A program made the position numbers and the translations under genes. From the NCBI GenBank assembly GCA_024743405.1, contig JANSWP010000073.1, positions 1-35,806 on the forward strand: DNA of 35,806 bases, written 5' to 3'. The notes beneath the pieces were generated by a model that was not told the DNA's origin, did not search any database, and worked only from the letters and a program-made list of their open reading frames with translations. Below, piece by piece: positions 9,431 to 17,062 of the stretch (position 1 is its first letter; the number at the start of each line of letters is the position of its first letter). Source of the stretch: Bacteroidota bacterium. Lineage in GTDB: Bacteria; Bacteroidota; Bacteroidia; Chitinophagales; Saprospiraceae.

Positions 9431-10155
9431 TAAGTACTGGCAGCTTGAAGCTTGCTGGTTTGTTTTTCCTTTACTTTTTCTAGCAACCAATTGCACCATT
9501 CTTCCATCCCTTCCCCTGAAATACTAGAAATCTGAATAACCCCAATATCCGGATTAATATCCCTCGCATCCGCGACAACAGCCTCTGTTGAAAATGGCAA
9601 ATAGGGCAACAAATCCGATTTTGAAACCAGCATCAATTCACTTGTCAAAAACATTCGCGGATATTTTTTGGGTTTGTCATCTCCTTCCGTCGTCGCCATC
9701 AACGTAACTCGATAATCTTCTCCAAGATCAAACGACGCGGGACAGACTAGGTTACCGACGTTTTCAATAATAAGTAACTCTACTCCTTCCAAATCTAATT
9801 CTTCCATCGCCTGCCAAACCATCTGCGCTTCCAAATGACAAATCCCCCCTGTAACGATTTGAAGCGCATCTATGCCTGCTTCCTTCAATCGATTAGCATC
9901 CCGCTCTGTTTCAAGATCGCCAACAAGGACTTTCATTTTCACTTTATCTCCAATCCGCTTTGCTGTTTCTTGCAGCAAAGTAGTTTTTCCACTTCCTGCC
10001 GAAGAGGTAATATTGATCAGGAGAATATCCTTTTTAGCCATTCGTTTACGGATCGTTTCCGCCACAAAGTCATTGGCTTTTAGCAAATGCATGGTCGTAT
10101 TATCACAGGCAACTGTGCCCCTTGCTGCTTTAGTGGATTTTGCTACTTTTTGCAT
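9430..10155 (-). CDS. hypB: nickel-inserting GTPase HypB
   Basis: HypB is the SIMIBI-class GTPase that drives nickel insertion into the HoxH precursor with HypA. Motifs: P-loop AGSGKTT (about 53-59), GDLETERDANRL, the metal-site pair C106-H107 in GGICHLEA, and ENVGNLVCPA with Cys138. There is no N-terminal CxxCGC nickel site and no His-rich stretch, so it lacks the nickel storage function of some homologues. I choose the ATG at 10155 (241 residues), preceded by an A-rich tract as is common in Bacteroidota; a TTG at 10182 would add nine residues. It ends one base into hypF. An 807-bp repeat-filled gap separates it from hypA, so hypB may have its own promoter. Confidence 0.97.
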   Translation of the reverse strand: MQKVAKSTKAARGTVACDNTTMHLLKANDFVAETIRKRMAKKDILLINITSSAGSGKTTLLQETAKRIGDKVKMKVLVGDLETERDANRLKEAGIDALQIVTGGICHLEAQMVWQAMEELDLEGVELLIIENVGNLVCPASFDLGEDYRVTLMATTEGDDKPKKYPRMFLTSELMLVSKSDLLPYLPFSTEAVVADARDINPDIGVIQISSISGEGMEEWCNWLLEKVKEKQTSKLQAAST

Positions 10156-10249
10156 AATTTTTTTTAGTAAGATATTAGGCAATTAATGGTTCTAAGGAAT
10201 GATAAAATAATAACTTCCTGATTTTAGGTCACCCCTTTTCTTCTTTGAA

Positions 10250-10299
10250 TTCGTTAAAAATACTCACCGATGCCCTGCATCGCTTGCGTTTTTTGCCTC
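10250..10299 (+). repeat. dispersed repeat, copy 1
   Basis: The block runs from TTCGTTAAAAATACTC to TTTTTTGCCTC and encloses CGATGCCCTGCATCG, itself a short dyad. Near copies are at 35747-35797 (same strand) and 29549-29637 (opposite strand, with about 45 extra bases inside). All three are in spacers. Confidence 0.6.
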
Positions 10300-10352
10300 C
10301 TCAAATAAAAAAATGGTCAGTCCAGAATCTGTAACTTATTTTTTCATCATTC

Positions 10353-10545
10353 CTAAATGATTTTATTTGGTCAATTAAACTATGGTTGCTTTTAATAGAA
10401 ATGTATGTTACTTTTTCTTGATAAAAAGTAACCAAAAATCAAGGCAAAACAAAGGCTCTTCGCAGTGCCGCCCCCGCACCCACATGTTTTGCCGTTCCCT
10501 GCCCGCCACCATAAAAACACACAATGACCAAATGAAATCATTTAG
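10353..10545. repeat. MITE-like element with 21-bp inverted ends
   Basis: The 21-base arms at 10353-10373 and 10525-10545 are reverse complements with one mismatch; similarity continues inward with gaps (ATGGTTGC against ATGGTGGC). Between them is about 150 bp containing a perfect hairpin, GTTACTTTTT (10407-10416) and AAAAAGTAAC (10423-10432), and a GC-rich tail. There is no transposase gene, so this would be a non-autonomous element. No clear target duplication was seen. Confidence 0.5.
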
Positions 10546-10595
10546 CTCCCAATTAATTGAATTGTACATTTCAGCCGATTAAAAATAGAAAAATG

Positions 10596-10662
10596 CTCTG
10601 GAGGATGTCTCATCCGACTTTACTCCATTAGACCATGGTCGGATGTGACATCCTCCTGAGAG
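10596..10662. repeat. long imperfect hairpin
   Basis: Arms 10600-10618 and 10638-10656 pair over 19 bp with one mismatch (GGAGGATGTCTCATCCGAC on the left). A further CTCT/AGAG pairing (10596-10599 with 10659-10662) extends the stem across a two-base bulge. The loop is 19 bases. No T-run follows on either side, so a REP-like or MITE-like palindrome is a better guess than a terminator. Confidence 0.5.
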
Positions 10663-10962
10663 TATGTTTTTAAATCTTTTTTGACTAGTTCTGTTACAAG
10701 TTAAATCTTGCGCATACGTGGCAAGAAAACCTATGAAACCTTCTTCGGCATTGGAGATTTTGGCGTTAAAAAATTCAATGATGCAAGGCTGAAAAGACTA
10801 TCCACGCGAGCATTGCGAGCATTTGGTTCGTCTGTGTGAGGGCATTGAATTTTAGCCAAAATATCCACAGCCTTGATTTTTGCTTCTTTGTATCAAAACA
10901 AAGAAGAAATTGACAAAGAATAGTTTTATAATACTCGCTCTGCCAGGTTAGGGATTAGGCAA

Positions 10963-11334
10963 TTAAGTTAATCCCGTCACTTCTTGTTCACCCGAAAAAT
11001 GTACTCTTTTAATCAGTAATTCCATGCCTTTGATTACATTATTATTGGGCTGACCACAATGAGCGCAAGCAAATTTGTAATTATTTATTGTTGAATTGGT
11101 ATCGCAATTATCACAAAATATTTCCACATCAACCACCTCCATATTCAACTTTACATCTTGGTATTTATCTATTGAAGATTTAACCGCTTCAAAAGCACTT
11201 TTCATTAATAGAGGTTCTACATTGGAAAGCAAACCAACTTGCAAATCGATACTTTCTAATGTTTCTAATTCTTCTTCGGTGAATTTTGATTCGAGGATGT
11301 CAAATATATTTTGAACTAATGAGGCTTCATGCAT
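10963..11334 (-). CDS. hypA: nickel metallochaperone HypA
   Basis: HypA delivers nickel to the large hydrogenase subunit together with HypB. The start is fixed at the ATG at 11334 because the family needs the N-terminal Met-His-Glu nickel site: the protein then begins MHEASLVQNIFDIL. Longer frames would hide this motif. The zinc-binding domain shows the two expected pairs, CDNC and CAHC. Length is 123 residues, near the usual 113-120. It is about 200 bases downstream of hoxW, separated by strong hairpins, and about 800 bases upstream of hypB, so it may be expressed differently from both groups. Confidence 0.95.
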   Translation of the reverse strand: MHEASLVQNIFDILESKFTEEELETLESIDLQVGLLSNVEPLLMKSAFEAVKSSIDKYQDVKLNMEVVDVEIFCDNCDTNSTINNYKFACAHCGQPNNNVIKGMELLIKRVHFSGEQEVTGLT

Positions 11335-11350
11335 AAGAGAAAATGAATTC

Positions 11351-11541
11351 AAATTATTTTTTCTCAACCGTACACTTTTTGAAAGTTGTTGAAAACGCCG
11401 TCAAAGACGGCGAAAGAATAATAAGGAGAGAGACTATTGAAAAAAAAAATTTCGATTTTTTTTTCAATAGTCTCTCTCCAAAAGAAATTTTCGCGCCGTA
11501 GGCGCGTGGATTTCATAAATGTACGATAGAGAAATTATTTT
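11351..11541. repeat. nested hairpin array between hoxW and hypA
   Basis: Three perfect stems stand in a row: CGCCGTC-AAA-GACGGCG (11396-11412); a 24-bp stem with a 7-base loop whose arms begin GGAGAGAGACTATTG (11425) and end CAATAGTCTCTCTCC (11479), closed by A9/T9 tracts; and CGCGCC-GTA-GGCGCG (11492-11506). ACTTT/AAAGT makes a smaller fourth one (around 11376-11387). The outer flanks are also roughly inverted copies (CGTACA near 11369 and TGTACG near 11519). On the minus strand it lies between hoxW and hypA, where it could attenuate transcription, stabilise the hox mRNA 3' end, or be a REP-like element. Confidence 0.7.
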
Positions 11542-12017
11542 AAAACAGCGGCTTTGAATATTATTTCTTCTTCAAAAAAATTCAAAGCCTTTTGCAAATT
11601 CTTTTGTCCCAATTCACTCAATCTAATCTCCAACTCCCATTTTTCCCCGTCTATCAACAGCATATAGGCATTTGGATTTTTTTGATAGAGTTCTTGGCAT
11701 AAATATAAAACCGTTTCAGGTGGTAATCGATGCGTCGTGAATGAAAAGTCCTTCGCAGCCAAACATTTCTTAAATGTATATCCGTCTTCTAATCCCCCTT
11801 GATAAGCATCTACAAAAATAACTTGATCATATTGACTAATCAAATCGGCATCTTCGACTTGCAATTGGTAACGAAGTAAGGTATCACCTGGGAAATCACC
11901 TCCCTTTTCGATGGTTTCCACAAATGCCCACCCCAATCCATCGTCACTACGACCACAATTGCCTATTCCAATCATTAGGCTTTTTGAAAGGACTTTAAGA
12001 TGATTTAATTCGTTCAT
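11535..12017 (-). CDS. hoxW: HoxH-specific maturation endopeptidase HoxW
   Basis: This protease of the HybD/HycI family clips the C-terminal tail from the HoxH precursor once nickel is in place. The N-terminal motif IGNCGRSDDGLGW (about 18-30) matches the family GxGN...DDGxG box; Asp70 in VFVDAYQGG-like IFVDAYQGG and His96 in THRLPPE are likely nickel-sensing ligands. I choose the ATG at 12017 (160 residues), which overlaps the hoxH end by 23 bases; a TTG at 12041 is also possible. The overlap and its place directly after hoxH support its role as the dedicated HoxH protease. It is followed by the hairpin array. Confidence 0.92.
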   Translation of the reverse strand: MNELNHLKVLSKSLMIGIGNCGRSDDGLGWAFVETIEKGGDFPGDTLLRYQLQVEDADLISQYDQVIFVDAYQGGLEDGYTFKKCLAAKDFSFTTHRLPPETVLYLCQELYQKNPNAYMLLIDGEKWELEIRLSELGQKNLQKALNFFEEEIIFKAAVLK

Positions 12018-13449
12018 GTAATAATTTATCTTGGTGATCAAAAACCGAAACTTTCAATGGCATTTTACCAATCGCATGCGTTGCACAACTAAGGCAAGGA
12101 TCGAATGCTCGAATCGCAATTTCGACTTGGTTTAGCATACCTTCCGTAATTTCAGGTTGCTTATCCAAAACATTTTTAGCAACCCATCGCACCGCTCTAT
12201 TCATCGCTTCATTATTATGAGTTGTTGAAACGATGAGGTTACATTTAGTAATCATACCCTTGTCGTCCACTTTATAATGGTGAATCAAAGTACCTCTTGG
12301 CGCTTCAATAATTCCAATACCCTCTGGTCTTCGTACACCTTCTCGTAGGAGATCATTTCCGAGTATAGACTCATCAATTAGCAGATCTTTCATTAACTCC
12401 GCACAATGCAAAGTTTCAATTAGACGAGCCCAATGCGAGTGCATGGTACTGTTATTGGGTTTACCGTTCCAATAAGATTTAAATTCTTGTAATTCCTTAT
12501 TTGCCAATGGTGTAGAAATGTAATCACAAACATTCAACCGAGCAAGTGGACCAACTCGATTCCAACCTTCTTTCATTCCCAATTTTTTTAGGTAAGGAAA
12601 TTTCATGTACGACCACCTCTCAACGCCTTCTTGGAAATAGTTGATGTATTCATCATTATGAATATCATTCAATCTGGTATTTCCAACACTATCAATTGCA
12701 CGCATTTTTCCATCGTAAAGTTCTAGCCCTCCATCATCTGTCACCAACCCCAAATGCCCAGAAGGGTAACTGGCAAATGTATCTAGCCAAACCCTGTTTT
12801 TTTCATGATAGGCTTTAATGAATTGTACCATTTCCAATGACCACTTAATCATGGTATCCACATCAGGCGTATCATTGTCTTCCAAAAAATAATCCCTTTC
12901 ATATGGAAAAAAAGTTTTGTGTACACCACCTGGTACGGCGGCAATCCCATGTATCCTCTTTCCAGCAATCGCTTTGATAATTTCCTGCCCGAATTTCCGC
13001 ATTAAAATCCCTTTTCGAGCAAGTTCTTTATCTGCCATTGCTACAGCAACCACATTTCGCTTTTCAGGTGGCGCATCCAAACCAAATAATAAATCAGGCG
13101 AGGCGAGGTAGAAGAAATGCAGGGCATGAGACTGAAATACCTGACCATAATGCAACAACCGTCTTAATTTGTCGGCTACTGTGGACAGGTCACCTGGATC
13201 AAGACCAACAATCTGATCAATGGCTTTTGCAGCTGCAAGATGATGACTAACAGGACAAATTCCACAAAGGCGCTGCACCAATAATGGCGCTTCCCAATAA
13301 GGATGTCCTTGAATGAATCGCTCGAAACCACGGAATTCTACTATATGGAAAAAAGCATCTTTTACGGCACCTTTTTCATCTAGGTGAATAGTCACTTTTC
13401 CGTGTCCCTCTACCCTAGTGACTACATCTATGGCTATTTTTTTTGACAT
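11995..13449 (-). CDS. hoxH: NAD-reducing [NiFe] hydrogenase large subunit HoxH
   Basis: HoxH binds the NiFe(CN)2CO active site where H2 is split. The four nickel ligands are visible: RLCGICPVSHH with Cys62 and Cys65, and DPCLSCATH with Cys452 and Cys455. RVEGHGKVTI at the N-terminus and VPGGVH are also typical. The precursor has 484 residues; HoxW should cut after His458, releasing 26 residues that begin AIGKMPL. Sequence style and gene order fit group 3d soluble hydrogenases as in Cupriavidus. The start is the ATG at 13449, 38 bases after the hoxUY stop. Nothing suggests inactivation. Confidence 0.98.
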   Translation of the reverse strand: MSKKIAIDVVTRVEGHGKVTIHLDEKGAVKDAFFHIVEFRGFERFIQGHPYWEAPLLVQRLCGICPVSHHLAAAKAIDQIVGLDPGDLSTVADKLRRLLHYGQVFQSHALHFFYLASPDLLFGLDAPPEKRNVVAVAMADKELARKGILMRKFGQEIIKAIAGKRIHGIAAVPGGVHKTFFPYERDYFLEDNDTPDVDTMIKWSLEMVQFIKAYHEKNRVWLDTFASYPSGHLGLVTDDGGLELYDGKMRAIDSVGNTRLNDIHNDEYINYFQEGVERWSYMKFPYLKKLGMKEGWNRVGPLARLNVCDYISTPLANKELQEFKSYWNGKPNNSTMHSHWARLIETLHCAELMKDLLIDESILGNDLLREGVRRPEGIGIIEAPRGTLIHHYKVDDKGMITKCNLIVSTTHNNEAMNRAVRWVAKNVLDKQPEITEGMLNQVEIAIRAFDPCLSCATHAIGKMPLKVSVFDHQDKLLHERIKSS

Positions 13450-13487
13450 GGTGTTATTTTATGTGAATGAACCAAATGGATCGAGGT

Positions 13488-14768
13488 TCAATCATATTTA
13501 AATTCTGAATACAAAACCGAAAATTCATCACCCCAAAGTAAACTACTCACCGCTTTCCAAATATGATTGGGAGATGGTGGGCATCCTGGAATATGATGGT
13601 CTATTTTCACAATTTCATGACAAGGGTACACCTTATCCAAAATCTTTGGCAAATCCTCATGATAAGGAACAACATTCTCTTCTGGCTCTGTTGTCATAGA
13701 ATCGAGATATGCTTCTTCCAAACATTCTGCCAAGGGAATTGTATTCCTCATAGCTGGTACTCCGCCCCAAATAGCACATTCTCCTACGGACACGAGTATT
13801 TTGCAATTTTTCCGAAACGCTCTCAAGACCTCAATATTTTCTGTATTACAACAGCCTCCTTCAATTAGTCCAATATCACATTTCTTAGTGAATTTTTTAA
13901 TGTCCGTAATAGGTGATTTATGAAAGTCCACCACTTCAATCAAATCAAGCAAGCCCAAATCAACATCCAACATGGACATATGACAGCCAAAACAACCTGC
14001 CAATGATGTAGTAGCAATGACTTTTTTATCTCTTTTAGGGGCCTTTTTACTTTTAGCCTTTTTCACAGCTTTGGCGTTTTCTGGCTTCTTCACAGATTCC
14101 ATGTCAAATTGACGATCGCCAAATGGTCTAGCTATACTTTTTCCACGTACCAGAATAGCCCCTGTTGGGCAAATATGCATGGCATTGACAGCTTGTTCTT
14201 CACTCAATTTAGCCTCCTGTTCAATGTCAATACTTACAATAGTTTCGTTACCACGATTACAAAACGAAAACACCTTCGCCCCATCATCTGTATGAATTTC
14301 TTCTACACAACGGTGACATTTGACACAGCGATTGTGCTCAATGACCATCCTTTTCGGTGAGAAATCAATCATACGATCTTTAAAAAGGTGAGGAAATCGC
14401 GTATAGGAAATACCCATTTCATAAGCCATATGTTGTAAATCACAGTCCCCACTTTTTTCACAGGCTGGACAAAAATGGTTGCCTTCGGAAAACATCATTT
14501 CGACAATCGCTGATCTAACATCTAACAAGGTTTTGGTATCCAACTCGATGTCCATGCCTTCCTCCGTTTTGGCTGTACAAGCAGGTCTTGCTTTACCATT
14601 AATATTACAAGTACACACTCGACAAGTCCCTAGTGGTGGGTCAATGTGTTCATAATAACACAGCGATGGAATAAAAATACCGTTTTCTTCAGCGACGGTT
14701 ACGAGGTTCCGACCAGCCTCAACTTTCAAGGCCTTTCCATCTATTTTTATGGTGATTTTTTTAGACAT
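13488..14768 (-). CDS. hoxUY: fused HoxU-HoxY: diaphorase iron-sulfur subunit joined to hydrogenase small subunit
   Basis: One uninterrupted 426-residue protein joins two subunits that are normally separate. Residues 1-225 are HoxU: a ferredoxin-type [2Fe-2S] site (Cys37, 49, 52, 64), the EGNHFCPACEKSGDC block (His98, Cys100, 103, 109), and a [4Fe-4S] site with Cys147, 150, 153 and Cys199 in CPTGAIL. Residues 226-248 are a Lys/Ala-rich linker. Residues 249-426 are HoxY, with proximal-cluster cysteines 258 and 261 (GCFGCHMSMLD), 329 (VGECAIWGGVPAMRN) and 394 (IPGCPPSP). Electrons from H2 would pass from the HoxY part through HoxU to HoxF. Both halves keep their cluster ligands, so the fusion should work. 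It lies 35 bases after hoxF and 38 before hoxH. Confidence 0.95.
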   Translation of the reverse strand: MSKKITIKIDGKALKVEAGRNLVTVAEENGIFIPSLCYYEHIDPPLGTCRVCTCNINGKARPACTAKTEEGMDIELDTKTLLDVRSAIVEMMFSEGNHFCPACEKSGDCDLQHMAYEMGISYTRFPHLFKDRMIDFSPKRMVIEHNRCVKCHRCVEEIHTDDGAKVFSFCNRGNETIVSIDIEQEAKLSEEQAVNAMHICPTGAILVRGKSIARPFGDRQFDMESVKKPENAKAVKKAKSKKAPKRDKKVIATTSLAGCFGCHMSMLDVDLGLLDLIEVVDFHKSPITDIKKFTKKCDIGLIEGGCCNTENIEVLRAFRKNCKILVSVGECAIWGGVPAMRNTIPLAECLEEAYLDSMTTEPEENVVPYHEDLPKILDKVYPCHEIVKIDHHIPGCPPSPNHIWKAVSSLLWGDEFSVLYSEFKYD

Positions 14769-14803
14769 GATTCTATATTTTCAAAACCACAATGATTGAA
14801 TAT

Positions 14804-16543
14804 TTAATCTCCAAATTGTTCGTATGGCTTAAGAGCTTTTACCATATCAAATTTTTTGTTTAGTCCTTCTCCATCTTGATCAACCTTTGTTGCAAAAAAC
14901 TCAGGGAATTTATCCAATGCCATAAGCAATGCGCGGGTGGCCATTTTACCTAACCCACAGCGACTTGTCATCCCCATAATATTGCCCCATTGCTTTATCT
15001 CCTCATAATCCGAAGAATAGGCAAGTCCATTGGACACTTTTTCTAATTTTCGTTGAATGATAAAATTCCCAGCTCTACAAGGGGTACAAATTCCACAAGA
15101 TTCATGTTTGAAGAATGCAGTGAAATTCTCTAAGATTTTTAATATATCTCGATTGGAGTTAAAAATCATGAATGACCCTCCGCATTTCAAGTCATCCATG
15201 GCAATTTTTCGATCAAATTCTTTTGCTGAAATACATTCACCTGATGGTCCGCTAACCTGTATGTAATAAGCATCTTCTGCACCACACATTTCTAAAACAT
15301 CCCTAACCTTTGTACCCCATTCCACTTCGTAAACACCTGGTTTAGGACAGTCTCCTGAGATACTCAACAGCTTGGTTCCTGGTGATTGTGGTGTCCCCGT
15401 TTTCAAATAATGATCAGCTCCCAATTCAATGATTCTGGCAGCCGCACAAAAGGTTTCTACATTATTTACGACTGTAGGCTGATTAAGAAATCCTTTTTCA
15501 GTAGGAAAGAAAACTTTGGCTCTGGGTTCTCCTCGTTTGCCCTCCATTGAATTCAACAAAGCAGTCTCTTCACCACACACATAAGCTCCAGCACCTAATT
15601 GAATACGTATGTCAAAATCAAATCCTTTAATGCCTGCTACATCTTTACCAAGTAGACCTCTTTTATGAAAATCAGCAATGGTATCCTCTAATTTGCCTAA
15701 CAACCATATATACTCTGCCCGAAGATATACGATACCTTCTTCCGCTCCCACTGCATAACCTGAACTTATCATTCCTTCAAACATTAGCCCAGGCAATTTA
15801 TTCATGAGAACTCTATCTTTAAATGTTCCTGGTTCGCCTTCATCTGCATTACATACGATATATTTTGGAGTAGCCGGTTGCTTTTTACAAAATTCCCATT
15901 TCATACCTGTTGGAAAATAAGCCCCACCCATACCTTTCAATTGGGATTTTTTCAACACTTCAATCACTCCATCGCGTCCCATATTTTGTAATTTCCAAAT
16001 AGCTAGTCCTAGATTGTATTCCTTGAGTAAAATACACTTATCTCCTTTGGGTTTAAAGCGGATATGATCCGGTACTTCATCACAAATGGATTCAACAGGC
16101 GTTCCTTTTTTCAATTCTGAAATTATTCGCTTTACTTTTAGGGTATTAAGGTTGGTAAAGGGATGGAAGTTGATTAGGGCAGCTGGTTCTTGGTCACTCA
16201 ACCCAATACAGGCTGTCTCAAATAGAGCAAATTGGCCACATCGATCCGGCTTTCCAAAAATATTTCCTGTTTCTCGTTCAAAGGCTTTTTTTACTCTCAG
16301 AAAACCTTTGCATTCGGAGACAATGCTATTATTGAGATAAATAACAAACTCTCCTGTCATTTGCCGGTGGAAGAAATGATAGAAAGAAACAATACCTTCT
16401 AGTTCAATTTGAGAAATATCTAAATCGGCGGCACATTGTTTTAAGAATCCGTCTGAGATATAGCCATTTGCGTTTTGAAATGACCAAAGACAGTCAAGAG
16501 TTTTAGTTCTATCTACAACTGAAGGATCAGTAGAGGTTGACAT
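14804..16543 (-). CDS. hoxF: NAD-reducing hydrogenase diaphorase subunit HoxF with NuoE-like N-terminus
   Basis: HoxF holds FMN and reduces NAD+ with electrons from the hydrogenase. The 579 residues match the Cupriavidus layout. Residues 1-150 resemble NuoE/HoxE, but only Cys78 and Cys112 remain of the four expected [2Fe-2S] cysteines, so this domain probably carries no cluster. The NuoF-like part shows the FMN loop GMGGAYFPTG (204-213), NADEGEPGTFKDR, the NAD-binding GAGAYVCGEETALL (317-330), and a [4Fe-4S] motif ESCGICTPCRAGN with Cys483, 486, 489 plus Cys529. The start is the ATG at 16543. It is the first gene of the hox-hyp series and no separate hoxE gene exists. A 519-bp spacer upstream should hold the promoter. 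Confidence 0.96.
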   Translation of the reverse strand: MSTSTDPSVVDRTKTLDCLWSFQNANGYISDGFLKQCAADLDISQIELEGIVSFYHFFHRQMTGEFVIYLNNSIVSECKGFLRVKKAFERETGNIFGKPDRCGQFALFETACIGLSDQEPAALINFHPFTNLNTLKVKRIISELKKGTPVESICDEVPDHIRFKPKGDKCILLKEYNLGLAIWKLQNMGRDGVIEVLKKSQLKGMGGAYFPTGMKWEFCKKQPATPKYIVCNADEGEPGTFKDRVLMNKLPGLMFEGMISSGYAVGAEEGIVYLRAEYIWLLGKLEDTIADFHKRGLLGKDVAGIKGFDFDIRIQLGAGAYVCGEETALLNSMEGKRGEPRAKVFFPTEKGFLNQPTVVNNVETFCAAARIIELGADHYLKTGTPQSPGTKLLSISGDCPKPGVYEVEWGTKVRDVLEMCGAEDAYYIQVSGPSGECISAKEFDRKIAMDDLKCGGSFMIFNSNRDILKILENFTAFFKHESCGICTPCRAGNFIIQRKLEKVSNGLAYSSDYEEIKQWGNIMGMTSRCGLGKMATRALLMALDKFPEFFATKVDQDGEGLNKKFDMVKALKPYEQFGD

Positions 16544-17062
16544 ATTTCACGATTTAAAGAAAACTAATCACCCAAGCAACGTGTAAAGAATAAGTTATGA
16601 AGGTTTGGGTAGATTATTTTGGTTTTAGCATCGATACGGCGAATATTTTTAACCAAAAAAAAATTAAAAGAATCCGCTAAATGTTATAAGTTATTCTTTA
16701 CTCGTTCCTAAGGAAATTGCATTTCAATGTTAGATTGAATGCATCCTTAAGCTAATTAATGTCTGAATTATAAGGCACAAGTTAGTAATCGCAAAAAAGG
16801 GAGAAGATGATTTAAGTCAGTGAATATAGAAGACAAAAGTCAATTATCTAAAGATATAGATTGTGTTACTGATTTCTACATTTATAAAGCTGATTTTCTT
16901 TATTCTTACCATATTCATCATGAACGTTAAATTGGAGAAAACAAACTAATCCAGTTTTCGTTAATCGTGAAAAGGCATAAGAAACTGTCCTCTTTTCTCT
17001 AAATTTAGGTTTTTAAAGAAAAAATTAGGACAAACACTTATTACCAAAATTTAAATCCAATT
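16544..17062. other. divergent spacer upstream of hoxF, with inverted-repeat element
   Basis: The region between hoxF and the plus-strand phosphatase-fold gene must contain the hox promoter, but no convincing -33/-7 pair was found. It holds the 129-bp inverted-repeat element described separately, and close to the right-hand gene a TGTCCT (16986) / AGGACA (17027) pair around an AT-rich loop. No reading frame of note. Confidence 0.5.
16578..16706. repeat. 129-bp element with 21-bp inverted ends
   Basis: The arms 16578-16598 (AACGTGTAAAGAATAAGTTAT) cannot be given in one run; their first 13 bases, AACGTGTAAAGAA, and the reverse complement of 16686-16706, starting AACGAGTAAAGAA, agree at 19 of 21 positions overall. 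Single copies of the same core occur at 468-480 and 24813-24825, and a weaker one at the right end of the 29494-29690 element. It lies 35 bases upstream of hoxF and so may carry or disturb its promoter. Confidence 0.5.

Larger units (their letters stand above)
10156..10962. other. 807-bp repeat-filled spacer inside the hyp cluster
   Basis: No gene is convincing here. The stretch holds, left to right: a dispersed-repeat copy (10250-10299), a MITE-like element (10353-10545), a long imperfect hairpin (10596-10662), and a small hairpin CTTCTTTG/CAAAGAAG (10883-10890 and 10899-10906). Parts of it are richer in G+C (about 10455-10510) than the genes around it. It separates hypA from hypBFCDE although both point the same way. 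Confidence 0.65.

Noticed and set aside
10382-10582. 66-codon plus-strand frame in the hypA-hypB gap
   Set aside because: It lies over the MITE-like element and its hairpin, has Lys/Arg/Ser-rich low-quality composition and no recognisable domain.
16986-17032. TGTCCT/AGGACA pair as an operator before the phosphatase-fold gene
   Set aside because: Only six paired bases around a 35-base AT-rich loop; too weak to call.
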